From Desulfatirhabdium butyrativorans (lineage in GTDB: Bacteria > Desulfobacterota > Desulfobacteria > Desulfobacterales > JAIFKL01): 27,351 nucleotides of DNA. A model generated the notes under the pieces. It saw nothing but the letters and a program-made list of their open reading frames with translations. It had not been told where the DNA came from and searched no databases. Each line of letters opens with the position of its first letter. Positions within the stretch are counted from its first letter, which is position 1. The DNA is taken from NCBI GenBank assembly GCA_022736535.1, contig DZCT01000006.1, forward strand, positions 1-27,351. The letters are read 5' to 3'. Made by a program: the position numbers and the translations under genes. Of this stretch, positions 15,822 to 24,294 are shown in pieces.

Positions 15822-17024
15822 TCATTTCCCGACCAGCACCGGCGCGATGCGCTCCATTGCCCAATCAATATCCTCTTTGGCGATAATCAGCGGCGGCGCA
15901 AAGCGAATCACATTATCGTGGGTTTCCTTGCACAGCAAGCCCTTTTTCATCAACTGCTCGCAGAAGCGGCGTGCGCCTCCCGCCTCCGGGACTAATTCCA
16001 CGCCGATCATCAAGCCTTTTCCCCGTATTTCTCTGATATGCGGACTCTTGATTTCTTTCAGCCGGGACTGAAAATAATCTCCCATTTTTACCGCATTTTC
16101 AATCATGTTTTCCTCAACCAGCACTTTCAGCGCGGTGCGGGCAACCGCGCAGGCAAGGGGATTGCCTCCGAAAGTGCTGCCGTGATCGCCGGGCATGAAC
16201 ACGCCCAGCACGTCCGTATTCGACAGCACTGCGGAAATGGGATAAAAACCGCCGGAAAGGGCTTTGCCGATCAGCGTGACATCGGCTTCAATGCCGTCGT
16301 GTTCTTCGGCGAGAAGCTTTCCGGTTCGTCCCAGACCGGTCTGAATTTCATCCAGAATCATCACGACCTTATGCTTTTCGCAGATTGCTTTGGCTTCGCG
16401 GAGATAGCCCGGACGCGGGATAACAACGCCTGCTTCTCCCTGAATCGGCTCTGCCATAAATGCCACGGTGTTCGGCGTGATCGCTGCCTCCAGCGCAGCC
16501 GCATCGCCGAAGGGAATAATCTTAAACCCCGGCGCAAAGGGACCGAAGCCTGCTCTGTACTGCTCATCTGTGCTGAATCCGATAATGGCAATGGTTCTGC
16601 CGTGAAAATTGTTCCGGCATACAATAACTTCAGCCTGATCTTTGGGAATGCCTTTGGTTTTGTAGCCCCATTTGCGAACCGCCTTGATGACGGTTTCAAC
16701 AGCCTCCGCGCCGCTGTTCATGGGAAGCACTTTGTGGGAATGGGTCAACTGGCAGATTTCTTTGTAAAAAAGACCCAACTGATCGTTGCGGAACGCGCGG
16801 GAGGTCAGCGTCAGTTTCTGCGCCTGCTCGGTCAAAGTCTGCATGATTTTGGGGTGGCAATGCCCCTGATTGACCGCCGAATAAGCGGAAAGAAAATCCA
16901 GATATTTGTTTCCCTCCACATCCCAGACCCATATCCCTTTGCCGCGATTCAGCACCACGTCCAAAGGTTTATAATTTTGCGCGCCGAATTGATTTTCCAG
17001 ACTGATATGGCTTTGTGTATCCAT
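15822..17024 (-). CDS. rocD: Ornithine aminotransferase
   Basis: This PLP-dependent class III aminotransferase converts ornithine and 2-oxoglutarate to glutamate-5-semialdehyde and glutamate. The 400-residue product has the OAT N-terminal block GAQNYKPLDVVLNRGKGIWVWD, SAYSAVNQGHCHPKI, NSGAEAVE, D225 in LDEIQTGLGRTG, and the PLP lysine K254 in LIGKALSGG. GSTFGGNPLACAVA follows. A strong AGGAGGTG lies 6 nt before the ATG at 17024. Its product is in equilibrium with P5C, the substrate of the PutA aldehyde dehydrogenase domain encoded nearby on the other strand. Together they give a route from ornithine and proline to glutamate. Confidence 0.95.
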   Translation of the reverse strand: MDTQSHISLENQFGAQNYKPLDVVLNRGKGIWVWDVEGNKYLDFLSAYSAVNQGHCHPKIMQTLTEQAQKLTLTSRAFRNDQLGLFYKEICQLTHSHKVLPMNSGAEAVETVIKAVRKWGYKTKGIPKDQAEVIVCRNNFHGRTIAIIGFSTDEQYRAGFGPFAPGFKIIPFGDAAALEAAITPNTVAFMAEPIQGEAGVVIPRPGYLREAKAICEKHKVVMILDEIQTGLGRTGKLLAEEHDGIEADVTLIGKALSGGFYPISAVLSNTDVLGVFMPGDHGSTFGGNPLACAVARTALKVLVEENMIENAVKMGDYFQSRLKEIKSPHIREIRGKGLMIGVELVPEAGGARRFCEQLMKKGLLCKETHDNVIRFAPPLIIAKEDIDWAMERIAPVLVGK

Positions 17025-17058
17025 TTTTCACCTCCTGAAGCGGTTGCGGGCAGCTTAT

Positions 17059-17142
17059 TTCTCGCAAAGGACGCTAAGAAAGGCTTTTTATTAAAAAATT
17101 ATAACCTTATATTCCTTTGCGTCCTTTGCGCCTTTGCGAGAA
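17059..17142. repeat. TTCTCGCAAAGG-family inverted repeat
   Basis: Perfect 12-bp ends TTCTCGCAAAGG and CCTTTGCGAGAA lie just upstream of rocD. The interior is AT-rich and unlike the other copies. Confidence 0.75.
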
Positions 17143-17267
17143 CCTTTTTCTTTCTGATAAAGTTTGATTTATATCGGTATCCTTATATTTCGTCAACAGA
17201 AAAGCGAAAACACGAAAGTCTGTGCTTTTTTCTTGCAGGATATTCTGTTTTAAGGTAAAAAAACATA

Positions 17268-17324
17268 ATGAAAATGAAACTATGTTCCCACTCAGAGCGT
17301 GGGAACGAGAATGAGAACCCATGA
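17268..17324 (+). other. 18-codon leader frame coupled to the DUF3108 gene
   Basis: Reading from the upstream ATG copy gives MKMKLCSHSERGNENENP and a TGA at 17322-17324. That TGA overlaps the ATG of the DUF3108 gene (ATGA at 17321-17324). An AAGG sits 12 nt before the upstream ATG. If used, the frame would be a leader with termination-reinitiation. Expression is unproven. Confidence 0.45.
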
Positions 17325-17334
17325 AAATGAAACT
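17268..17334 (+). repeat. Short GTTCCCAC element flanked by 14-bp direct duplication
   Basis: ATGAAAATGAAACT occurs at 17268-17281 and again, perfectly, at 17321-17334. Between the copies lie 39 bp containing a TTCCCAC...GTGGGAA hairpin and the family ending AACGAGAA. The second copy is the start of the DUF3108 gene. This looks like an insertion that duplicated its target. Confidence 0.85.
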
Positions 17335-18082
17335 GTTTTTTACATCTGTTGTATTTTTTATCCTTGGGACTTCGGGTTTTGCCCAAGCCCCGAATCCGGC
17401 GGAACCCCCTTTTCATCCCGGAGAAAAGCTGAAATTTGAACTGAAATGGACGGTGATAAAAGCCGGAGAAGCCACGCTTGAAGTGCTTCCCATTGAAACC
17501 GTCAACGGCGTTTCAGCCTATCATTTTGTGATGACTGCCGAAAGCACGCCGTTCATAGATGTGTTTTACAAAATCCGAGACCGGATTGACGCCTATACCG
17601 ATGTCAGCATGACACATTCTATTCTGTATAAAAAGAAGCAGTTGGAAGGAAGCACACACAGAGATGAGATTGTCCAGTTTGACTGGGAAAAAAATATCGT
17701 GCAGTATTCCAATTTCGGCAAGAAAAGAGAACCGCTTGAGCTAAAGCCCGGGGCTTTTGATCCTTTGTCTGTGTTTTACTACTCCCGTTTTTTTGATATG
17801 AAGGAAAACATGGTGATTGAACGCCCTGTTACTGACGGCAAGAAATGTGTGATGGGCAGGGCAAAAGTGGTGAGAAAAGAGAAGATAAAGATAGGCGAAA
17901 AAACTTATGACAGTTGGCTTTTGGAGCCTGAGTTAAAAGACATCGGCGGCGTGTTTGAGAAAAGCAAAAATGCAAAAATCCGCCTGTGGGTTTCGGCAGA
18001 CAAACGGCGGATTCCGCTCAGAATCGAAAGCAAGGTGATTGTGGGAAGTTTCGTGGGGGAACTGATTTCTGAATCGTTTTAA
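17321..18082 (+). CDS. DUF3108 domain exported protein
   Basis: The 253-residue product starts with a classical signal peptide (MKMKLFFTSVVFFILGTSGFAQA, cut expected after residue 22 or so). The mature part matches the DUF3108 pattern: PFHPGEKLKFELKWTVIKAGEATLEV, then YKIRDRIDAYTD, DPLSVFYYSRF, and IRLWVSADKRRIPLRIESKV. The protein is predicted to be periplasmic and beta-rich; the family's function is not established. The ATG at 17321 is the second copy of a 14-bp duplication made by a repeat insertion. It lies between rocD and putA, but nothing in it points to amino-acid catabolism. Confidence 0.85.
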   Translation: MKMKLFFTSVVFFILGTSGFAQAPNPAEPPFHPGEKLKFELKWTVIKAGEATLEVLPIETVNGVSAYHFVMTAESTPFIDVFYKIRDRIDAYTDVSMTHSILYKKKQLEGSTHRDEIVQFDWEKNIVQYSNFGKKREPLELKPGAFDPLSVFYYSRFFDMKENMVIERPVTDGKKCVMGRAKVVRKEKIKIGEKTYDSWLLEPELKDIGGVFEKSKNAKIRLWVSADKRRIPLRIESKVIVGSFVGELISESF

Positions 18083-18086
18083 TTTT

Positions 18087-18245
18087 CCCGTTTCCACGCT
18101 CCGGAGTGCAAAAATGAGCGCAGCGAAATTTTTGCTTTGCTAAAATTTCATTTTAGCACTCCGGATGGACGGGGGACGCGGAGCGTCCGGGACTTCGGCG
18201 TGAGTTCAGTCGAACGCTGCATTCACGCAGAGCGTGGGAACGAGA
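18087..18245 (+). repeat. Expanded GTTCCCACGC-family element
   Basis: The block starts with a partial copy (TTTCCACGCTCCGGAGTGCAAAA) and continues through an inverted AT-rich arm. Then come CACTCCGGATGGAC, the hairpin GGACGC-GGA-GCGTCC (18174-18188), a 35-bp interruption, and the final GCAGAGCGTGGGAACGAGA (18227-18245). It fills most of the DUF3108-putA gap; the remaining 75 bp carry the putA ribosome-binding site. Confidence 0.7.
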
Positions 18246-18321
18246 CAATGACAAATGGCGATTGACGATTGCAAACAAAAAATCCGTTTACGGATGACAT
18301 CTTTGTAGGAGGGCGACCATT

Positions 18322-21300
18322 ATGTATCCGCAACCGACCGAAAAAATCATACAGGAATCTGTGGCGCTGGCAGAGGCATGGCAGGAGCGCGCCAACAAGC
18401 TCCTGACAAGTGAGGAAAAGACCATTCAAAGCCAGATGAAGCGGCTGCTGACCAACCCGACTGACAAAGTGGTGATGACGAAAATGATTGACCAGAGTTT
18501 TCGCTCCCACAACGACAGCCGTGTCGCGGATCAGATCAACTACGTGATGAATGAATACGGCGTTCCCGAATTTTTCACTGCCGGCGAGAAAATCCTCATG
18601 CGGCTTTTCCTCGGCGTCGGGAGGCATTTTCCGCATACCTCTGTTCCCAAAGTGGTGGACAAAATGCGGGAAGACAGCAGCCGCTCGGTCATTCCGGGAG
18701 AAAAAGAAGTTTTTTACGCGCATTTGCAGAAACGAAAAAGCGAAGGCGTGCGGATGAACATCAATCATCTCGGAGAAGCGGTTCTCGGAGAAGAAGAAGC
18801 CCTGTTCCGACTTCATACCTATCTCGAAGACCTGAAAGACCCTGAAATTGAATATATTTCCGTTAAGATTTCCACTATCTTTTCTCAAATTATCTCCTTG
18901 GCATTTGAGCATACGGTGAGTGTTCTCAAAGCCCGTCTTTCGCTGCTTTACAGAGCCGCGGCAGAGAATTTCTACACCCGTGAAGACGGGACCCGCGTGC
19001 CGAAATTCGTGAATCTCGACATGGAGGAATATCGGGATTTGGAAATCACGAGAGAGGCATTTGTCCGCACGCTGGAACAGCCGGAATTTAAAAATTACTC
19101 GGCTGGCATTGTCTTACAGGCGTATCTCCCTGATTCCTATCCCATTCAGAAAGAACTCACGTTCTGGGCAAAAAAACGCGTGGCAGAAGGCGGCGCGCCC
19201 ATCAAAATCCGCATCGTCAAAGGCGCGAACATGGAAATGGAGCGGGTGGAGTCCGCGCTCAATCACTGGTCCCTTGCGCCTTACGACAACAAGCCGGATG
19301 TGGACGCGACCTACAAGCGCATGGTGGATTTCGGCATGAAGCCGGAAAATATCGAAGCGGTTCATTTGGGCATTGCCTCGCACAATCTCTTTGAATTGGC
19401 TTATGCCTACACGGTTGCCGAGAATTACAATGTCTTGAAATACATGAGTTTTGAAATGCTGGAAGGCATGGCTGACCATGTGCGCCGCGCGATTCAGGAG
19501 ACATCGCAGGAAGTGGTGATTTACGCGCCGGTTGCCACAAAGGAGCAATTTATCAGCGCGATTGCGTATCTCATCCGCCGCTTGGACGAGAACACCGCGG
19601 AAGAAAATTTTCTCCGATATTCGCCCCAGTTGAAAGTCGGCTCCAAAGAATGGGATTTTCTGAAAAAACAGTTTGTTGAATCCTGCGAACACAAATACGA
19701 TCCTCAGACCGCGCCGCACCGGGTTCAGAACCGGATGCAGGAAAAGTTCCCTGAAAAAATGGGGACTTATTACGAAGGGGAATTTCAGAATGAGCCGGAC
19801 ACGGACTGGTCCCTTTCGGCAAACCGGAAATGGGCGGAAACTGTCCGGAATAAATGGAAGAAAAACCAGGGAGACAAACCTGCGGAAATTCCCTTGGTCG
19901 TGGGCGGAATAGAAGTTTTTCTCGGCAGAGACATTCGGGAATGCTATGACTTGTCTCAGTTCAACGCGCGTGTCTGCGTTGCAAAATTTGCAACGGCAAA
20001 CGAAGAAGACATCACCCGAGCCATGTTTGTAGCAAAAGCGGACACTGACGGCTGGCGGAAAAAGAGTCATTCGGAGCGGCACCGCATCCTTTCCAAAGTC
20101 GCAATGGAACTGCGTCATGCCAGAGGAAATCTCATCGGCGCGGCGGCGGCAAATACCGGAAAAGTATTCAGCGAAGCGGATCCGGAAGTCTCCGAAGCCG
20201 TGGATTTTGCCGAGTTTTATCCGTATTCTGTCAAAGTTTATGCAGAGATTAAAAATATGAAAACTTACGGCAAAGGCGTGGGCATTGTCATTTCGCCCTG
20301 GAATTTTCCCATCGCCATTCCCTGCGGCGGCATTGCCGCCAGTCTTGCCGCAGGCAATACCGTGATATTCAAACCCGCATCCGATGCGGTTCTTGTCGGA
20401 TATGAACTCTGCCGATGCTTCTGGAAAGCCGGCGTTTCAAAGAATGCCTTGCAGTTTCTGCCCTGCTCCGGTTCCACAGTCGGCGCAAAACTTGTCAGCC
20501 ATCCGGATGCGGATTTCATCATTCTGACCGGCGGCACCGAAACAGGTCTGAAGATTTTGGAGACGCGTCCGGGGATTTTCCTTGCTGCGGAAACCGGGGG
20601 AAAGAACGCCACCATTGTCACGGCAATGTCTGACAGGGATCAGGCGGTCAAAAATATTCTGCATTCAGCGTTCAGCAACTGCGGACAGAAATGTTCGGCA
20701 ACGTCGTTAGTCATTCTGGAGCGGGAAATCTATGAAGATGAGAAATTCAAAAAACAGCTTGTTGACGCGGCGAACAGCTACAGCATGGGGTCTGCGTGGG
20801 AATTTCAGCATAAAATGGGAACGCTGATCCGTCCCCCGGGGGGCGATCTGCAAAGAGCTTTGACTCAGTTGGAATCCGGCGAATCATGGGCCTTGCTGCC
20901 CCGAAATATCAACGACAATCCCTGTATGTGGACACCGGGCATCAAATGGGGCGTAAAACCCGGAAGTTATACGCACCTGACCGAGTTTTTCGGGCCTGTG
21001 GTCGGCGTGATGTGCGCGGACAATCTGGAGCAGGCAGTTGAATTTGTCAATCAGACCGGCTACGGACTCACTTCGGGGCTGGAAAGTTTGGACAGACGCG
21101 AGCAGGATTTTTGGAAAGCGCGTGTGAAAGCCGGAAATCTCTACATCAATCGGGGGACTACCGGCGCGATTGTGCTGCGCCAGCCTTTCGGCGGCATGGG
21201 CAAATCCGCGATAGGACCGGGCATCAAAGCCGGCAGTCCGAGCTATGTCGCGCAGTTCATGGATTTTGAGGAAAATGATTTTCCCTCTGCGGGCGCGATT

Positions 21301-21924
21301 CAGAAAGATCATGCCCTGCTGCGGCTGACGCAGGAATGGAAGCTGAAATTGGACTGGGGAAAAATGACTGAATTTGAGGCTGATCTTGTCAAAACCATTC
21401 GGGCGGTCAGGAGTTATCTCTATCATGCGGAACAGGAATTTGCTCGCGAACATGACTACTTCCATCTCCGGGGACAGGACAATATTCTGCGCTACCTGCC
21501 CGTGGGCAGTGTGGTCGTGCGACTGCACGAGGCGGACAGCCTCTTTGACGTGCTGGCGAGAATTGCGGCAGTCAGGATTTCCGGCTGCGAACTCACGGTG
21601 AGCATTCCCGCAGGCTTGAAAAATCCGGCTGTCAATTTTCTTTTGGGGAGAGACGGGAGACAATTTGTCGGCGATGCGCCCCTTGTCCGACAGAATGACG
21701 AAAGCGTGATTGCAATGATGTCTCAGACGGATCGGATTCGCTATGCCGCGCCGGATCGGGTCCCGCGAGAGGTTTTTCAAGCAGCGGCAAAAATCGGCTT
21801 CTACATTGCCCGCACGCCGGTGATGATGGAAGGGCGAATCGAACTGTTGCAGTATTTCCGGCAGCAGACCGTCTGCGACAATTATCATCGCTACGGCAAT
21901 CTGGGCGAGCGGACGGTTATTTAA
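18322..21924 (+). CDS. putA: Bifunctional proline dehydrogenase / P5C dehydrogenase
   Basis: PutA oxidises proline to P5C (FAD) and then to glutamate (NAD). In the 1200-residue product the PRODH barrel spans about 110-450: MNINHLGEAVLGEEEA, then RIVKGANMEMERVES, SHNLFELAYAY and FEMLEGMADHVRRAI. The aldehyde dehydrogenase part spans about 530-985: SPWNFPIAIP, E757 in AAETGGKNATI, and catalytic C791 in NCGQKCSATS. QPFGGMGKSAIGPG closes it. About 215 more residues follow, as in long PutA forms. There is no N-terminal ribbon-helix-helix, so it should not be an autorepressor. A GGAGGG lies 9 nt before the ATG. Membrane association via the quinone pool is known for the family. Confidence 0.95.
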   Translation: MYPQPTEKIIQESVALAEAWQERANKLLTSEEKTIQSQMKRLLTNPTDKVVMTKMIDQSFRSHNDSRVADQINYVMNEYGVPEFFTAGEKILMRLFLGVGRHFPHTSVPKVVDKMREDSSRSVIPGEKEVFYAHLQKRKSEGVRMNINHLGEAVLGEEEALFRLHTYLEDLKDPEIEYISVKISTIFSQIISLAFEHTVSVLKARLSLLYRAAAENFYTREDGTRVPKFVNLDMEEYRDLEITREAFVRTLEQPEFKNYSAGIVLQAYLPDSYPIQKELTFWAKKRVAEGGAPIKIRIVKGANMEMERVESALNHWSLAPYDNKPDVDATYKRMVDFGMKPENIEAVHLGIASHNLFELAYAYTVAENYNVLKYMSFEMLEGMADHVRRAIQETSQEVVIYAPVATKEQFISAIAYLIRRLDENTAEENFLRYSPQLKVGSKEWDFLKKQFVESCEHKYDPQTAPHRVQNRMQEKFPEKMGTYYEGEFQNEPDTDWSLSANRKWAETVRNKWKKNQGDKPAEIPLVVGGIEVFLGRDIRECYDLSQFNARVCVAKFATANEEDITRAMFVAKADTDGWRKKSHSERHRILSKVAMELRHARGNLIGAAAANTGKVFSEADPEVSEAVDFAEFYPYSVKVYAEIKNMKTYGKGVGIVISPWNFPIAIPCGGIAASLAAGNTVIFKPASDAVLVGYELCRCFWKAGVSKNALQFLPCSGSTVGAKLVSHPDADFIILTGGTETGLKILETRPGIFLAAETGGKNATIVTAMSDRDQAVKNILHSAFSNCGQKCSATSLVILEREIYEDEKFKKQLVDAANSYSMGSAWEFQHKMGTLIRPPGGDLQRALTQLESGESWALLPRNINDNPCMWTPGIKWGVKPGSYTHLTEFFGPVVGVMCADNLEQAVEFVNQTGYGLTSGLESLDRREQDFWKARVKAGNLYINRGTTGAIVLRQPFGGMGKSAIGPGIKAGSPSYVAQFMDFEENDFPSAGAIQKDHALLRLTQEWKLKLDWGKMTEFEADLVKTIRAVRSYLYHAEQEFAREHDYFHLRGQDNILRYLPVGSVVVRLHEADSLFDVLARIAAVRISGCELTVSIPAGLKNPAVNFLLGRDGRQFVGDAPLVRQNDESVIAMMSQTDRIRYAAPDRVPREVFQAAAKIGFYIARTPVMMEGRIELLQYFRQQTVCDNYHRYGNLGERTVI

Positions 21925-21933
21925 CTTTTTTTC

Positions 21934-22173
21934 GCCACGAATGGACACGAATTTTACCACGAATGAATTACACGAAGTTCTGTGATCTCGTTCCCACGCT
22001 CCGCGTGGGAATGCAGCCCGGACGCTCCGCGTCCGGAGTGCAAAACCGATTTTTATGCCATCTTATAAAAGTGGGGGTATTTTTGCAGAAATGCACTTCG
22101 GACATTCCCACGCAGAGCGTGGGAACGAGATCAATTATTTATTATTCGTGAGTTATTCGTGTCCATTCGTGGC
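21934..22173. repeat. CCACGAATGGACACGAA inverted repeat with nested GTTCCCACGC elements
   Basis: The outer arms GCCACGAATGGACACGAAT (21934-21952) and its exact complement (22155-22173) are 19 bp long. Inside lie two GTTCCCACGC elements in opposite orientation, 21986-22045 (with GGACGC-type second hairpin and CGGAGTGCAAAA end) and 22100-22131. This gap of 270 bp holds nothing else. Confidence 0.8.
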
Positions 22174-22196
22174 AAATTTTTTTACCGCTATAAAAA

Positions 22197-23264
22197 ATGT
22201 CCGAACAGAAAAACACATCTCTCGAAAAAGATCATTTCAGGCTGCGCGTCATTGCCATCAGCGCCTCATTTTTTGTCGGCGCTGCACTGATGGGCGTAAA
22301 ATTTTACGTTTATCATCTGACGCATTCTTCCGCGGTCTTCTCCGACGCGCTGGAATCCATCATCAATGTGGCGGCGAGCGCATTCGCGCTGGGAAGCATT
22401 CTGCTTGCCGCTGTGCCGCCGGACGAAAACCATCCTTACGGACACGGAAAAGTGGAATATTTCTCCGCAGGCTTTGAAGGCGCGCTGATTATCCTCGCGG
22501 CAATCGGCATTTTCAGGGTGGGATGGACTCATATCTTTCACCCATGGGAACTGCCCCGCCTTGAAATCGGTCTGCTGATTCTTCTCGGTGCGAGCGGCGT
22601 CAATCTGGTTCTCGGACTGGGGCTGATTCGGGCAGGAAAGCAAACTCAGTCGCTTACGCTTGTGGCTGACGGCAAACATGTTCTGACCGATGTTTACACC
22701 TCCGCCGGTGTGCTGCTGGGACTTTTTTTGGTCAAACTGACCGGATGGTACTGGATGGACGGTCTCATTGCCTGTCTTGTGGGCTTGAATATTCTGTTCT
22801 CCGGCGGCAATCTGGTTCGCGAGTCGGTTTCAGGGCTGATGAACGCCTCGGAGCCTGAACTGCTCAAAGAAATCTGCAACCTGCTTTCGCAAAACCGCAG
22901 AATGCTGTGGATAGACATTCATCAACTGCGGGCTTGGCGTTCCGGCAACCTGATTCACATTGATTTTCATCTGATTCTGCCCCGCGACCTGACGCTGGAA
23001 GAGGCGCACAGCGAAAGCAAAGCCGCCGAAAGTCTCATTCACGAGCATTTCGGAAAAGCGGGCGTGCTGATTCATCTTGATCCCTGCATCGCCCCGGATT
23101 GCCCGATATGCAGCCTCAATCTCTGCAATCTGCGCCGGGAAGATGTGAAAAAACAGTTTCTTTGGACTCAGGAGACATTGACCTCTCAAGGCGGCGCGGG
23201 GGAGCGGCTGAATTGCTCTGAAGATTCCTCCAATTCGGCAAAGCGATTCAGCAAACCCCTCTGA
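22197..23264 (+). CDS. Cation diffusion facilitator (CDF) transporter
   Basis: The 355-residue product is a divalent-metal/proton antiporter of the CDF family in the inner membrane. Several hydrophobic helices are visible (VIAISASFFVGAALMGVKFYV, GALIILAAIGIFRVG, IGLLILLGASGVNLVLGLGLI). Metal-site patterns HSSAVFSDALES and DGKHVLTDVYTS match the paired D/H-D sites in transmembrane helices 2 and 5. HPYGHGKVEYF is the CDF hallmark after helix 2. The C-terminal part is cytoplasmic and ends in a Cys-rich DPCIAPDCPICSLNLC segment plus an ordinary low-complexity tail, which may bind metal. Zinc or iron is likely, but specificity cannot be read. The ATG at 22197 has a poor ribosome-binding site. It is convergent with the radical SAM gene. 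Confidence 0.92.
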   Translation: MSEQKNTSLEKDHFRLRVIAISASFFVGAALMGVKFYVYHLTHSSAVFSDALESIINVAASAFALGSILLAAVPPDENHPYGHGKVEYFSAGFEGALIILAAIGIFRVGWTHIFHPWELPRLEIGLLILLGASGVNLVLGLGLIRAGKQTQSLTLVADGKHVLTDVYTSAGVLLGLFLVKLTGWYWMDGLIACLVGLNILFSGGNLVRESVSGLMNASEPELLKEICNLLSQNRRMLWIDIHQLRAWRSGNLIHIDFHLILPRDLTLEEAHSESKAAESLIHEHFGKAGVLIHLDPCIAPDCPICSLNLCNLRREDVKKQFLWTQETLTSQGGAGERLNCSEDSSNSAKRFSKPL

Positions 23265-23285
23265 ATCAAATCTCAAAACGATGAC

Positions 23286-24284
23286 TTACGAAATTTCCTC
23301 CTTCAGCATACAGCAGGCGATTTTATATTCGGGAATGCCGTTGCTGCCGTAGCTCAGATTTTGAGGCTGTATCAACTTATTCATCACGCAGCCTTCGGGA
23401 ATGCTGAGATTGAAAAAGTCGCTCTCGTTGAGCCGCTCGGTTTCAGCCAACTGATTGTCCTTAAAACATAAACTGTGGATGGGAAAATCTTCGCACAGGG
23501 GGCAGCGATACACTCTGCCGTTGGGAAAAATAAAATAATTGTCCGCGACCAGCCCCGTGCATTCAAAAGTTTCCTCCGGTTTGAGAAACACTTTCGGATA
23601 GGTGACGGTTATCCCGCGTTTGGCAATTTTTTCAGCGGCTTCGGGAACAATCCGAATCCATTCCTCTCTTGAAACCTGAAGCTTTTCGTCTCTGTTTTCA
23701 GCAGATTTCCCGCGAATGCCGATCACCTGAATAAAAAATCTGCGAATACCCAAATCTTCCAGCAAAGGCCCCATGCGGTCCAGATCGTGAATATTTGACT
23801 GACTCACCGTATAAATCAGACTCGTGGCAAATCCCCGCCGGTTTGCCGCCCGAATGCCGGCGGTGCATTTCTCGTACACGCCCTGTCCCCGCAGCCGGTC
23901 GTTGACTGCCGCAGTGGGACCGTCAAGGCTGAAACTGAAATAATCCGCCTCATCGGGACCGAGTTTTGACAGCACATCATGAAAAAGATAGCCGTTGGTG
24001 TCAACAGTTACAGAAGCAAAACCTGCCTGCTTCGCCTTTTTGATTGCCGATGCCAGATCCGGGTGAAGCGTGGGTTCTCCGCCCAGAAAAATGACATTGG
24101 CGATACGGCTTTTTTCCGCAAACGCATCTAACCACGACGTTATGACAGAAAGCGGGAGCGTATTTCTTCCGTGCTGCTCCGGATTGATATAACAATGCCG
24201 ACAGTTGAGATTGCAGTTGGTGAGAATATGGAAGAAAATATTTGTCGTTTTTTTGGAAAAAGATACGGTTTTTTTATTTGTCAT
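23286..24284 (-). CDS. Radical SAM protein with C-terminal Cys cluster (SPASM-like)
   Basis: The 332-residue product has the 4Fe-4S/SAM motif C24-x3-C28-x2-C31 (TNCNLNCRHCYIN) and a GGEP at 68-71. VDTNGYL and SLDGPT follow at about 94-123, as in SPASM/twitch enzymes. C-terminal cysteines at 242, 261, 264, 273, 299, 324 and 325, around FIFPNGRVYRCPLC, suggest one or two auxiliary clusters. Such enzymes modify peptides, cofactors or sulfatases; no precursor peptide or partner is seen next to it, so the substrate is unknown. I chose the ATG at 24284 because the upstream codons come from a repeat. Its 3' end is 21 bp from the convergent CDF gene. Confidence 0.88.
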   Translation of the reverse strand: MTNKKTVSFSKKTTNIFFHILTNCNLNCRHCYINPEQHGRNTLPLSVITSWLDAFAEKSRIANVIFLGGEPTLHPDLASAIKKAKQAGFASVTVDTNGYLFHDVLSKLGPDEADYFSFSLDGPTAAVNDRLRGQGVYEKCTAGIRAANRRGFATSLIYTVSQSNIHDLDRMGPLLEDLGIRRFFIQVIGIRGKSAENRDEKLQVSREEWIRIVPEAAEKIAKRGITVTYPKVFLKPEETFECTGLVADNYFIFPNGRVYRCPLCEDFPIHSLCFKDNQLAETERLNESDFFNLSIPEGCVMNKLIQPQNLSYGSNGIPEYKIACCMLKEEIS

Positions 24285-24294
24285 TTTATACGAG

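Noticed and set aside
16038..17258. Plus-strand 406-codon frame opposite rocD
   Set aside because: Antisense to rocD and running into repeat DNA; composition is that of a shadow frame.
19114..20118. Long minus-strand frame opposite putA
   Set aside because: Antisense shadow of putA with no motif or ribosome-binding site.
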